NCBI GenBank assembly: GCA_017432615.1
Contig: JAFRIV010000030.1
Span: 1 to 64,000 of the forward strand
Direction of reading: 5' to 3'
Origin: Oscillospiraceae bacterium
Lineage (GTDB): Bacteria; Bacillota; Clostridia; Oscillospirales; Oscillospiraceae
Length of the DNA: 64,000 nt
In this document: positions 33,964 through 42,672 of the stretch, piece after piece
How positions within the stretch are numbered: position 1 is the stretch's first letter
Layout of the letters: every line of letters starts with the position of its first letter
Translations under genes and position numbers: made by a program
Notes under the pieces: model-generated
The model's input: only the letters and a program-made list of their open reading frames with translations
Databases searched by the model: none
What the model was told of the DNA's origin: nothing

Positions 33964-34842
33964 ATGGATTTTGGTCAGGTCCGGTATGAAGAAAACAATA
34001 TCCTTCTTAACTCAAAATTTGCTGAAAAACAAGTATTAATCTGTGCACATCGCGGTTCTTGGCACGGCAATATTACGCAAAATACCAACCTTGCTTATAA
34101 AGCCGCATTGTTGCAGGGAGCCGACATTTTGGAAACAGACACGACCGCAACCGTCGACGATGTTGTTTTTTCCTTGCACGACGGGGTAGAGCCGCGACTT
34201 TTTGGTTTGCCGCGCCGCTGCAGTCTGCAAATGACAGCAAGTGAAATCGATGCTATCCAGCCGCTCAACGCGCTTGCAGAGCCTTCTACGCACAAAGTCC
34301 AGCGTCTGGCGGAAATTTTTGCTGCCCTGGATCACGGAGAGCTGATCAATGTAGATCGGTCCTGGCGTGCCAAAGGGCTTGTGCTGTCTGTACTGGATGC
34401 CTTCCCGTACATGCGTCTTCAGGCTATCATCAAGGCTCCGCTTTCGGAAAAACAGGTCATCCAGCAACTGCAGGCTCACCCGATCAAGTACATGTTCATG
34501 CCCATTTGTTATTCTCTTGAAGAAGTAAAGGAAGCTTTATCCTTTGACGAACTCAACATGGTAGGCATTGAACTGATCGCTCATTCCGAGAAAGACGACC
34601 TGTATTCTGATGAAGCGATCCGTTTCATTCACGCGCACAATCTTTTCTGCTGGGTCAATGCCCTTGTAATTTCCGACTGTTATCCCAAGGCGGCGCTTTA
34701 CGGCACTCTTAATGACGATGTTTCCATTGCAAACGGGCCGGATGCCGGTTGGGGGATACTGATGGACAAAGGGATCGATGTCATCCAGACAGACTGGCCT
34801 TCGATACTGAGAGATTACCGTTTTAAGAGGCTTTCCATATGA
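33964..34842 (+). CDS. Glycerophosphodiester phosphodiesterase family protein, cytoplasmic
   Basis: GDPD-family TIM-barrel enzyme of 292 residues with no signal peptide, so it acts in the cytoplasm. Catalytic and metal motifs are visible: AHRGSWHGN...N at about 28-40, the metal pair in LETDT near residue 59, and FSLHDG near residue 70. The C-terminus has DVIQTDWP, a form of the family ending. Enzymes of this family split glycerophosphodiesters into glycerol 3-phosphate and an alcohol. The start at 33964 follows AAGGAG by ten bases; a longer frame to 33904 overlaps the permease and is rejected. It overlaps the HAD gene by four bases (34839-34842). The link to the importer suggests that the imported compound is its substrate (inference). 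Confidence 0.88.
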   Translation: MDFGQVRYEENNILLNSKFAEKQVLICAHRGSWHGNITQNTNLAYKAALLQGADILETDTTATVDDVVFSLHDGVEPRLFGLPRRCSLQMTASEIDAIQPLNALAEPSTHKVQRLAEIFAALDHGELINVDRSWRAKGLVLSVLDAFPYMRLQAIIKAPLSEKQVIQQLQAHPIKYMFMPICYSLEEVKEALSFDELNMVGIELIAHSEKDDLYSDEAIRFIHAHNLFCWVNALVISDCYPKAALYGTLNDDVSIANGPDAGWGILMDKGIDVIQTDWPSILRDYRFKRLSI

Positions 34843-35456
34843 TCAAAAATATTATCTTTGATATGGGCAACGTACTCATTTACTTCAATCGGGAAATATT
34901 TCTGGATCGCGTTGGGGTTACTGATCCGGAAGATCGTAAACTTCTCTTGCGAGAAGTCTACCTCTCGCTGGAATGGTCCCGTATGGACCGCGGGTCTCTC
35001 TCAGATGAGGAAGCAGCCGACATTATTGCCCGGCGGGTACCGGAGAGACTGCGTAGGCAGGTACATCAGCTTGTCAATGAGTGGGACAGGCCTATTCTTC
35101 CTGTTCCCGGTATGGAAGATCTTGTTCGAGAACTGCGAGTGAACGGCTATGGGATCTATCTTCTCTCCAACGCAAGCTTTCGACAGCATGTATACTGGCC
35201 GCGTGTCCCGGCGGCAGATCTTTTTTACGGCACACTGATCTCTGCCGACGTTCATCTTGTCAAACCCCAACCGGAGATCTATGAACTGCTTTGCAATACC
35301 TTTTCCTTGAAGAAAGAAGAGTGCGTGTTTATCGACGATTCCACGCCGAATGTGGAGGGCGCTTTCTTTACCGGTATGCCTGCTATCGTTTTCCATGATG
35401 ATGTCTGCGAACTGCGCAGAAAGCTACGGGAACTGGGAATCCAATGCTGCCCTTGA
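34839..35456 (+). CDS. HAD-superfamily hydrolase (phosphatase-like)
   Basis: Cytoplasmic HAD enzyme of 205 residues. Motif I is FDMGNVL (the second acidic residue is replaced by Asn, as in several HAD-IA proteins), motif II LLSNAS, motif III Lys in KPQPEIY, motif IV VFIDDSTPNVEGA. An alpha-helical cap lies between residues 15 and 90. It resembles YihX-type sugar-phosphate phosphatases. Its start overlaps the glycerophosphodiesterase stop (ATGA), so the two are translationally coupled. This suggests sequential steps: diester cleavage, then dephosphorylation. The exact substrate is not shown by the sequence. Confidence 0.88.
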   Translation: MIKNIIFDMGNVLIYFNREIFLDRVGVTDPEDRKLLLREVYLSLEWSRMDRGSLSDEEAADIIARRVPERLRRQVHQLVNEWDRPILPVPGMEDLVRELRVNGYGIYLLSNASFRQHVYWPRVPAADLFYGTLISADVHLVKPQPEIYELLCNTFSLKKEECVFIDDSTPNVEGAFFTGMPAIVFHDDVCELRRKLRELGIQCCP

Positions 35457-35497
35457 TTTCGTCAACCTGCACAAATTTCGCTGTGTTTTTTTGTCAA

Positions 35498-35623
35498 ATT
35501 ACACAAAAATAGGCTCTCCCTTGTAAAAAATCTTTTCTCAGGAATGTAAAAAGAGTATAATGTTTTTTACGGAAAGGTTTCCACAGCCGCAAGGCTGCAG
35601 AAATAAATTTTGATTGGAGGAAA
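35498..35623 (+). repeat. Duplicated promoter/leader, copy 1
   Basis: About 126 bases nearly identical to 39614-39738; the only differences I see lie after the -10 region at 35562-35573. It holds -10 TATAAT (35556-35561) with a poor -35, a GGAAA-GG-TTTCC dyad (35571-35582) and a hairpin CAGCC-GCAA-GGCTG with a GNRA tetraloop (35584-35597). It also includes the ribosome site. Confidence 0.85.
35533..35561 (+). promoter_or_regulatory. Promoter of ABC system 2
   Basis: Consensus -10 TATAAT (35556-35561) with TTTTCT at the -35 position; likely activator-dependent. Confidence 0.5.
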
Positions 35624-35628
35624 ACCTT

Positions 35629-36648
35629 ATGAAAAAGTTTTTGGCAGTTGTTCTTGCTCTTTGCATGATTGCCGCACTCAGCGTTTCTGCATTTGCAGAA
35701 GAGAAGGCTCCGGAGGATTATTCCGGCACCCTCACGATCTATTCCCCGCATGACTCCGACCCTCTGCTGGCCGGTATTGCCGCATTTGAAGCTGCTTATC
35801 CCAATGTGAAGGTCGAATATGTCGCAGACGGCACTTCCAACTTGGTTGCAAAAATAGCCGCTGAGTCTGCAGCTCCGGTTGCTGACGTGCTTTGGGGCGG
35901 CGGCGCTGATACGCTGGCAGCTTATAAACAGTACTTCCAGCCCTACTGCCCAAGCAGCATTGATCTGATTGATCCTTCTCTTTATGACGCCGAGTATTAC
36001 TGGATCGGTGAGTCTCCTCTGCCGATGGTGTTCATTGCCAACACCAACAAGGTCCCTGCCGACAAGGTCCCGCAGACCTGGGCAGAGCTTGCTGAGTTTG
36101 ACACAGATACCTACGGTAAAATTGCTATTGCCGATCCTACTTCATCCGGCTCCGCATTTACGCAGCTTTGCACCATGCTTTTCCTCTATGGAGAGGAAGC
36201 CGACGAGTATGCATCCGGTTGGGAGTTTGTCGGAAAGGTCCTTCCGAAACTTGAAGTAAAGTCCAGTTCTTCTCTGGCTCACAAAGACATCTATGCCGGT
36301 GAAAATGCTGTCGGCATTACCCTTGAAAAAGCTGCTATCAAGTACGAAGAAGATTACATGGTCGTTGTTTACCCGACAGACGGTACATCTGCTGTTCCTG
36401 ATGGTGTTGCGATTGTCAAGAACTGCCCGAACCTTGAGCTCGCCCAACTGTTTGAAGAGTTTGTCCTCGGCTATGACTGTCAGGTCTCTCAGAATGCTGA
36501 CTGGGGTCGTCGTCCGATCCGCAGCGACGTTGTTCCTGTCGGTCTCTGCCCGTTGTCTGAAGTAACTCTGATGAACTACAATTTTGACTATGCTGCCAAC
36601 AACGCTTCCATGATTAAAGAAGCATGGCAGGATATGCTCGTCGGGTAA
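35629..36648 (+). CDS. ABC transporter substrate-binding protein, FbpA/AfuA-like (system 2)
   Basis: Exported binding protein of 339 residues with a signal peptide almost the same as that of system 1 (MKKFLAVVLALCMIAALSVSAFAE). The mature protein has LTIYSPHDSDPLLAGIAAFEAAYP, ADVLWGGGADTLAAYKQYFQPY, VPQTWAELAEF and a ligand-side ADPTSSGSAFTQL typical of this family. The paired tyrosines of FbpA are not at their usual C-lobe position. The ATG at 35629 has GGAGG eight bases upstream. First gene of system 2, followed by a terminator-like stem-loop, an ATPase and a fused permease. Ligand unknown, by neighbourhood perhaps a phosphorylated compound. Confidence 0.85.
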   Translation: MKKFLAVVLALCMIAALSVSAFAEEKAPEDYSGTLTIYSPHDSDPLLAGIAAFEAAYPNVKVEYVADGTSNLVAKIAAESAAPVADVLWGGGADTLAAYKQYFQPYCPSSIDLIDPSLYDAEYYWIGESPLPMVFIANTNKVPADKVPQTWAELAEFDTDTYGKIAIADPTSSGSAFTQLCTMLFLYGEEADEYASGWEFVGKVLPKLEVKSSSSLAHKDIYAGENAVGITLEKAAIKYEEDYMVVVYPTDGTSAVPDGVAIVKNCPNLELAQLFEEFVLGYDCQVSQNADWGRRPIRSDVVPVGLCPLSEVTLMNYNFDYAANNASMIKEAWQDMLVG

Positions 36649-36680
36649 GACCGCAAATCCTGATATTTGCATGTTCCACG

Positions 36681-36717
36681 GCGAGGGGGAATCCCCGGAT
36701 TTCCTCTCGCTTTTTTT
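36681..36717 (+). terminator. Stem-loop with T-run between binding protein and ATPase (system 2)
   Basis: GCGAGGGGGAATCC pairs with GGATTTCCTCTCGC (two G-U pairs), followed by seven T. Confidence 0.8.
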
Positions 36718-36793
36718 GTTTAGATGCAAAGTTAGCAAATAGTTTGCTGCTTTGCCTGTGGACAGAAAAAATTAAAATATAGGGGTTATATTT

Positions 36794-37858
36794 ATGAGCA
36801 ATAAAGTTCTGATCAAAGATGCCGTCAAAAAGTACGGCAATTTTACAGCCCTCAACGGTGTATCTCTGGATATTGCGGAAGGAGAATTTTTTACACTCCT
36901 CGGCCCATCAGGATGTGGGAAAACTACACTCTTGCGTATGATTGCGGGTTTCAACTCCATTGAGGGCGGTGAATTCTATTTCGGCGATAAGCTGATCAAC
37001 AAGGTCCCCGCTCACAAAAGAGATATCGGCATGGTTTTTCAGAATTATGCTATTTTCCCTCATTTGACGGTGGAGGATAATGTGGCATATGGGCTCAAAG
37101 CCCGCAAAGTTCCTAAAGCAGATATTGACCGGCGTGTAAAAGATTCCTTGGAACTGGTGCAGATTGCCCACCTTGCAAAAAGGAAACCAAACGAACTTTC
37201 TGGCGGGCAGCAGCAGCGTGTAGCTCTGGCGCGTGCTTTTGTTATTGAACCGAGTGTTTTGCTGATGGATGAGCCTCTGTCAAATCTGGATGCAAAATTG
37301 CGTGTTCAGATGCGATCTGTCATCAAAAAGCTTCAGCGCCGTCTCGGTATCACAACAATTTATGTAACACATGACCAGGAGGAAGCCCTTGCCATTTCTG
37401 ACCGGATCGCCGTCATGAAAGATGGTCACATCATGCAGGTAGGAACGCCCAATGAGATCTATGCAAAACCGCAGAATCCTTTTGTCGCCGGTTTTATTGG
37501 GGTGAGCAATTTCCTGGATTGTGAGATTGATTCAGCTGGGATCACCTCCATCAAGGATGAACTCAAAATAAAAGTGCCTCTTCGGAGAGCATACAGCGGC
37601 AAGGCAAAACTTTCTGCCCGTCCGGAGCAGCTCTTCTTCTCCCGGGAAGGTATGCCCGGAGAAATTCTGTTTTCAACTTTCCTTGGTGACTTTATTGAAT
37701 ATGAAGTCAAGCTGAATGACGGGCAGGAATTAATCATTAACGAATATACCAAGGATACCACCGAGGTCCATGCAGACGGAGAAAAGGTTCATATCAGTTT
37801 TGATCCGAACAGGATCAGTCTCTACACTGCAGATACAGAGGAGGTGCTCTCGTGCTGA
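36794..37858 (+). CDS. ABC transporter ATP-binding protein (system 2)
   Basis: Cytoplasmic ATPase of 354 residues, FbpC/PotA class. Walker A GPSGCGKTT near residue 38, Q-loop VFQNYAIFP, signature LSGGQQQRVALARAF, Walker B VLLMDEPLSNLD, switch VTHDQEEA, then a C-terminal TOBE-like domain. The ribosome site AGGGG lies eight bases before the ATG. Its last codons overlap the GTG start of the fused permease by seven bases, so the two are coupled. Confidence 0.92.
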   Translation: MSNKVLIKDAVKKYGNFTALNGVSLDIAEGEFFTLLGPSGCGKTTLLRMIAGFNSIEGGEFYFGDKLINKVPAHKRDIGMVFQNYAIFPHLTVEDNVAYGLKARKVPKADIDRRVKDSLELVQIAHLAKRKPNELSGGQQQRVALARAFVIEPSVLLMDEPLSNLDAKLRVQMRSVIKKLQRRLGITTIYVTHDQEEALAISDRIAVMKDGHIMQVGTPNEIYAKPQNPFVAGFIGVSNFLDCEIDSAGITSIKDELKIKVPLRRAYSGKAKLSARPEQLFFSREGMPGEILFSTFLGDFIEYEVKLNDGQELIINEYTKDTTEVHADGEKVHISFDPNRISLYTADTEEVLSC

Positions 37859-39522
37859 AAAACAATAAGAGTTCTGCTCCGTTCTATACAGATGTTTGGT
37901 TTTGGGTCAAACTCATGGTGTTTGTAATCTTTGTCCTCTTTCTAATTTGGCCTTTTTCCTCTATGATTACAAATGCCTTTGCCTCAAGCAAAGCGGAAGG
38001 CTTTACTTTCTATAATTTCAACCGTTTCTTTACAAAAAAGTATTATTACGGAGCCCTTTGGAACAGCATTGGAGTTTCCGTTGTTCCAACACTCCTTTCG
38101 GTATTGCTCGGTGTTCCAATGGCATATTTCATGACGCGCTATAATGTGTGGGGCAAGAAAGTCTGGCATGTGCTGGCAATCCTGTCTCTGATGAGTCCTC
38201 CGTTCCTCGGGGCCTATGCATGGATCATGCTGTTTGGCAGAGCCGGAAGTGTTACGCAATTTTTTCTGAACCACTTCGGAATTCAGATGCCAACAATTTA
38301 CGGCTTTGGCGGGATCAGCATAGTTCTGACATTGAAACTCTATCCGTATGTCTACATGTATACTTCCGGTGCCATGGAGAGCATCGACAGTTCTCTGGAA
38401 GAGTGCGCCGAAAATCTGGGCAGCGGCAAACTGAGAAGATTTATTACCATAACAATGCCGGTCGTTACTCCGTCTATTGCAGCTGGTGCCCTGATGGTAT
38501 TTATGAGCGCTCTGGCAGATTTCGGTACCCCGATGCTGCTTGGAGGTGCTGATTTCCGTACTCTGCCAGTTCTGATTTACAATGAATACTTCAGCGAGAT
38601 CGGAGGAAACGGTAATTTTGCGTCTGCTGTTTCCATTATTATCGTTATAATTACACTCGGGATGCTTCTCATCCAGAAACTGTGGGTCTCCCGCAGAAAC
38701 TATGTTATGAGTGCACTTCGTCCGCCAAAAGAAGTGGAAGTCCATGGTTTTACACGTTTTCTTGTAACTCTGGTACCCTTCCTGATCACCTTTTTCTCTT
38801 TCCTTCCGCAACTGGTCGTTTGCGTCTGTTCTTTCCAGACCACAAATTACTCCAGTTTTACCGGCGGTTTTACGCTCGATAACTACACCGGGCTGGGGAA
38901 GCGCCTCTGGACGGCTATTCGCAATACGTTCACTTACTCCACCGTTGCTATTGTCTTTATCGTTGTAATCGGAATCTTGATGTCCTATGCAATCGTCCGA
39001 AAGAAGGGGAAAACCGGCGGTCTTCTGGATCTTCTGTTGATGGCTCCTTACGTTATCCCGGGCTCGGTTCTCGGTCTTTGCTATATCGTAACATTCAATG
39101 TCAAACCTCTTGTGTTGACAGGCACCGCAGCAATCATCATTATTTCTTATATCATTCGAAAGCTTCCTTATACCGTGCGAAGTGCAAGTGCATTTCTGAT
39201 GCAGATGGATCCGAGTGTGGAAGAAGCTTCCATTAATCTCGGTGTTCCCCCTATGAAGACTTTCTGGAAGGTCACAGCGCGGCTGATGCTTCCCGGCGTG
39301 TTCTCCGGTGCGATTCTCTCTTGGGTTACATGTATCAATGAATTAAGCTGCTCTATTATGCTTTCCACCGGGAAAAATAATACACTGACCATTGCAGCAT
39401 ATACGGATATCGTCCGCAACAGTGTTGGCTCCGGTGCTGCCCTCGCGGCTATTTTGACGCTGACCAGCAGTATTATTCTGATTGCTGCCCTTCGTGTTAC
39501 AAAGGGAAAGATCCGTGTCTGA
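37852..39522 (+). CDS. ABC transporter permease, two fused BPD_transp_1 domains (system 2)
   Basis: Integral membrane protein of 556 residues with two half-channels. EAA loops are EECAENLGSGKLRRFITITMPVVTPS in the first half and EEASINLGVPPMKTFWKVTARLMLPG in the second. It starts with GTG at 37852, supported by GGAGG seven bases upstream; it overlaps the ATPase gene by seven bases. It is the last gene of system 2; the duplicated promoter of system 3 begins about 90 bases after its stop. I see no strong terminator there, so read-through into system 3 is possible. Confidence 0.92.
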   Translation: MLKNNKSSAPFYTDVWFWVKLMVFVIFVLFLIWPFSSMITNAFASSKAEGFTFYNFNRFFTKKYYYGALWNSIGVSVVPTLLSVLLGVPMAYFMTRYNVWGKKVWHVLAILSLMSPPFLGAYAWIMLFGRAGSVTQFFLNHFGIQMPTIYGFGGISIVLTLKLYPYVYMYTSGAMESIDSSLEECAENLGSGKLRRFITITMPVVTPSIAAGALMVFMSALADFGTPMLLGGADFRTLPVLIYNEYFSEIGGNGNFASAVSIIIVIITLGMLLIQKLWVSRRNYVMSALRPPKEVEVHGFTRFLVTLVPFLITFFSFLPQLVVCVCSFQTTNYSSFTGGFTLDNYTGLGKRLWTAIRNTFTYSTVAIVFIVVIGILMSYAIVRKKGKTGGLLDLLLMAPYVIPGSVLGLCYIVTFNVKPLVLTGTAAIIIISYIIRKLPYTVRSASAFLMQMDPSVEEASINLGVPPMKTFWKVTARLMLPGVFSGAILSWVTCINELSCSIMLSTGKNNTLTIAAYTDIVRNSVGSGAALAAILTLTSSIILIAALRVTKGKIRV

Positions 39523-39613
39523 TCGCTGTTGCAAAACTGATTGAGCGCCCTCTTTCTGAGTACAGGTTCCGGTTTCGTCAGTTTGCACAATTTCAATTGC
39601 ATTTTTTTGGCAG

Positions 39614-39738
39614 ATTACACAAAAATAGGCTCTCCCTTGTAAAAAATCTTTTCTCAGGAATGTAAAAAGAGTATAATGTTTTTGTGGAAAGGTTTCCACA
39701 GCCGCAAGGCTGCAGAAATAAATTTTGATTGGAGGAAA
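39614..39738 (+). repeat. Duplicated promoter/leader, copy 2
   Basis: Nearly identical to 35498-35623, one base shorter in the T-run after the -10. The -10 TATAAT is at 39672-39677, the GNRA hairpin CAGCC-GCAA-GGCTG at 39699-39712. Confidence 0.85.
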
Positions 39739-39742
39739 TCAC

Positions 39743-40837
39743 ATGAAAAAGTATCTGGCAATGCTGCTTGCATGCATCATGGTTTTTGCCCTGTGTGTAA
39801 CCAGCACCGCTTTTGCTGATGTTGACGATGCTCTCGTTGAAGCGGCAAAAGCAGAAGGCACTGTTGTTGTGTATGGTTCCTGCGAAGAGGACTATCTCAA
39901 TGCAGCCTGCGACAAGTTTGAAGAGCTCTACGGTATCAAGGTAGAGCGTCAGCGTCTTTCCACCGGTGAAGTTCCGGCAAAAATTGAGGAAGAAAACGGT
40001 AAACCCTCTGCTGACGTCTGGTTTGGCGGTACGAATAACCCGTACGATGAACTTGGTGCAAAAGGCTTCCTGGAAGTCTATGAGCCGGCCAATGCTTCCC
40101 ATCTGACAAAAGACATCTATAAGGATCCCAACGGTTACTGGAATGGAATTTATACCGGTATTCTTGGTTTTATGGTCAACACCGATGAGCTTACCCGTCT
40201 CGGTCTTGAAGCTCCCAAAACCTGGGATGATCTTCTCAAACCCGAATACAAAGGTCTGATTTGGTTGTCCAACTATAACACTGCAGGTACGGCAAAACTC
40301 GTCGTAAACACCATGTATCAGCTTAAGGGTCATGAAGCCGGCCGTCAGTTCCTCGTAGATCTGGATAAAAATATCGAAGTATACACCAAATCCGGCTCCG
40401 GCCCGAGCAAGAATGTCGGCACCGGTGAGTGTGTTATTGGCATTGGCTTCCTGCATGATGGCATTACCCAGATTGTAGACAACGGCTATGAGAATATTGC
40501 TCTCATCATCCCCGAAGATGGCACATCCTGTGAAATCGGCCCTGTGGCAATATTCAAAGGCGCCTCCCATATAAATGCTGCGAAGCTGTTTGTAGAATTT
40601 GCTCTTTCTCCAGACTGCGTGGAGCTTGCTGCCAAGAACGGTTCTTATCAGTTCCTTGTTATTGACAATGCTCAGCAGCCGGAAGAGGCAGCACAGTTTG
40701 GCCTCGATCCGAGCCTTGTTATGGACTACGACTTTGCCGACGCTGCAGCAAACACCTCCACCTATGTCACCGAGGTAATGGAAGCCATCGCTGCCGCCGG
40801 AGCTGATACCGGTGAAGGCCGTTTCAAGACGTCCTGA
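39743..40837 (+). CDS. ABC transporter substrate-binding protein, FbpA/AfuA-like (system 3)
   Basis: Exported binding protein of 364 residues, with a signal peptide of about 24 residues ending AFA. The mature part reads VVYGSCEEDYLNAACDKFEELYG, ADVWFGGTNNPYDELGAKGFLEVYEP and YTGILGFMVNTDEL. Then come a Ser/Gly-rich SGSGPSKNVGTGECVIGIGF that could hold an anionic ligand, and GPVAIFKGASHINAAK. No FbpA-type paired tyrosines in the C-lobe. The ATG at 39743 has GGAGG seven bases upstream. Despite the promoter shared with system 2, the protein itself has clearly diverged, so its ligand may differ. Confidence 0.85.
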   Translation: MKKYLAMLLACIMVFALCVTSTAFADVDDALVEAAKAEGTVVVYGSCEEDYLNAACDKFEELYGIKVERQRLSTGEVPAKIEEENGKPSADVWFGGTNNPYDELGAKGFLEVYEPANASHLTKDIYKDPNGYWNGIYTGILGFMVNTDELTRLGLEAPKTWDDLLKPEYKGLIWLSNYNTAGTAKLVVNTMYQLKGHEAGRQFLVDLDKNIEVYTKSGSGPSKNVGTGECVIGIGFLHDGITQIVDNGYENIALIIPEDGTSCEIGPVAIFKGASHINAAKLFVEFALSPDCVELAAKNGSYQFLVIDNAQQPEEAAQFGLDPSLVMDYDFADAAANTSTYVTEVMEAIAAAGADTGEGRFKTS

Positions 40838-40876
40838 TATTATCTTTCATTCTTCATCTGTAGCATGTGGAAAGCA

Positions 40877-40906
40877 GGGAAGGCGGCCGCGCCGCCTTCC
40901 CTTTTT
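40877..40906 (+). terminator. Stem-loop with T-run between binding protein and permease (system 3)
   Basis: Eleven-base stem GGGAAGGCGGC / GCCGCCTTCCC with a CGC loop, then TTTTT. Confidence 0.85.
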
Positions 40907-40953
40907 AAATCTATGCAGAATCATCCTTTCGTAAAGGAGAAAGGAGAAGCCGT

Positions 40954-42669
40954 ATGGCTGCTAAAACAAAACAGAGTGCGTCGCTGGATCGAAAAAAACT
41001 CATGGCGGATCCGATTATGGTTACCACCATTGTAGTTTTGATTACTCTGCTGACGCTTTTTATTCTTTATCCTCTTGCCATTCTTCTGGTAGACAGTTTT
41101 GTAGGGGACGGCAGTTTTTCTCTGAGTGTTTTCCAGCGGATTTTTCAGATCTCCAGTTTTAAGCGTGCTATTACCAACACCTTAAAGGTCGGTTTTGTGG
41201 TGGGTATTTTGTCCTCTCTGATCGGTCTGCTTTTTGCTTATGTGGAAGTTTATGTTCGCATGCCGAAATTTACCGGTGGACTGTTCAAAGTTGTTTCTAT
41301 GCTCCCGGTTGTCTCTCCTCCGTTTGTGCTCTCTCTTTCCATGATCATGCTTTTTGGGAAAGCGGGCATCATCACCCGTTTTCTGCTGCATATTTATGAC
41401 AACAGTGTATATGGGTACTGGGGCATTGTTATCGTACAGACGCTGACCTTCTTCCCTGTCTGCTATATGATGCTCAAGGGGCTTCTGAAAAACATTGATC
41501 CCTCTCTGGAGGAAGCCGCGCGTGATATGGGTGCAGGCAGACTAAAGGTCTTCACCAGCGTAACGCTTCCGCTGATGCTGCCTGGCCTTGGTAATGCATT
41601 TCTGGTTACATTTATTGAATCTATTGCAGACTTTGCCAACCCTATGATCATCGGCGGTTCCTATGACACACTGGCTACAACAATCTACCTGCAGATTACA
41701 GGTGCATACGATAAGCCGGGAGCTGCCGCAATGGCCGTTGTTTTGCTTTGTATTACACTTTTGATGTTTGCTGTACAAAAATATTACCTTGAAGCCAAAA
41801 CCGCTGCCACCCTCACCGGGAAGGCTTCCCGTGCCCGCATGATGATTGAAGATAAGAGTGTACGTGTCCCCTTAACTGTACTGTGCACACTTGTTGCTGT
41901 TTTTGTTATCATGATGTATATCTGTGTGCCGATTGGAGCCTGTTTCCCCACCTGGGGATACAAATTTTTCCCGCTCACAGGCAAATGGTTTACGCAGGTC
42001 TTTACCCGGTATAAAGGCTTCAAAGCCTTCAAAGATTCTTTTATGCTTTCTTTGATTGCCGCTCCGATCACTGCTTTGTTGAGTATGATCATCTCTTATC
42101 TCGTTGTTAAACGCAATTTCAAAGGCAAGGGCTTTATTGAAGCAGTCTCTATGCTGGCCATGGCTGTCCCCGGTACAGTGCTCGGCGTGGGATACATCCG
42201 CGGTTTTTCCGGCGGTCTGTTTCATACAGGCATCCTGCAGGGGCTTTATGGAACCGGCGCGATCCTGATTATTGTGTTTATTGTGCGTTCTCTGCCGACG
42301 GGTACCCGAAGCGGCATTTCCGCTTTACGTCAGATTGATAAAAGCATCGAGGAATCAGCCTACGATATGGGTGCGGACAGTTTCAAAGTATTTATGACGG
42401 TTACCTTGCCGCTTATCAAGGATTCCTTCCTCAGCGGTCTTGTCACAGCCTTCGTGCGCAGTATCACGGCCATTTCCGCTATTATCCTGCTGGTTACGCC
42501 GAGTTATCTGCTGATTACCGTGCAAATCAATGAATTTGCTGAAAAAGGCGCCTACAGCTTGGCCTGCGCATTTGCTACCATTCTGATTCTGATAACTTAC
42601 GGTGCTGTGCTGCTGATGAATCTCTTTATGAAATACTTTGGCACCAGCAGAAAAATGAAGGAGGACTGA
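40954..42669 (+). CDS. ABC transporter permease, two fused BPD_transp_1 domains (system 3)
   Basis: Integral membrane protein of 571 residues. EAA loops are EEAARDMGAGRLKVFTSVTLPLMLPG in the first half and EESAYDMGADSFKVFMTVTLPLIKDS in the second. In contrast to systems 1 and 2 the permease gene comes before the ATPase gene, so system 3 is probably not a simple tandem copy of system 2. The ribosome site AAAGGAG precedes the ATG. The stop lies three bases before the ATPase start. Confidence 0.92.
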   Translation: MAAKTKQSASLDRKKLMADPIMVTTIVVLITLLTLFILYPLAILLVDSFVGDGSFSLSVFQRIFQISSFKRAITNTLKVGFVVGILSSLIGLLFAYVEVYVRMPKFTGGLFKVVSMLPVVSPPFVLSLSMIMLFGKAGIITRFLLHIYDNSVYGYWGIVIVQTLTFFPVCYMMLKGLLKNIDPSLEEAARDMGAGRLKVFTSVTLPLMLPGLGNAFLVTFIESIADFANPMIIGGSYDTLATTIYLQITGAYDKPGAAAMAVVLLCITLLMFAVQKYYLEAKTAATLTGKASRARMMIEDKSVRVPLTVLCTLVAVFVIMMYICVPIGACFPTWGYKFFPLTGKWFTQVFTRYKGFKAFKDSFMLSLIAAPITALLSMIISYLVVKRNFKGKGFIEAVSMLAMAVPGTVLGVGYIRGFSGGLFHTGILQGLYGTGAILIIVFIVRSLPTGTRSGISALRQIDKSIEESAYDMGADSFKVFMTVTLPLIKDSFLSGLVTAFVRSITAISAIILLVTPSYLLITVQINEFAEKGAYSLACAFATILILITYGAVLLMNLFMKYFGTSRKMKED

Positions 42670-42672
42670 GCT

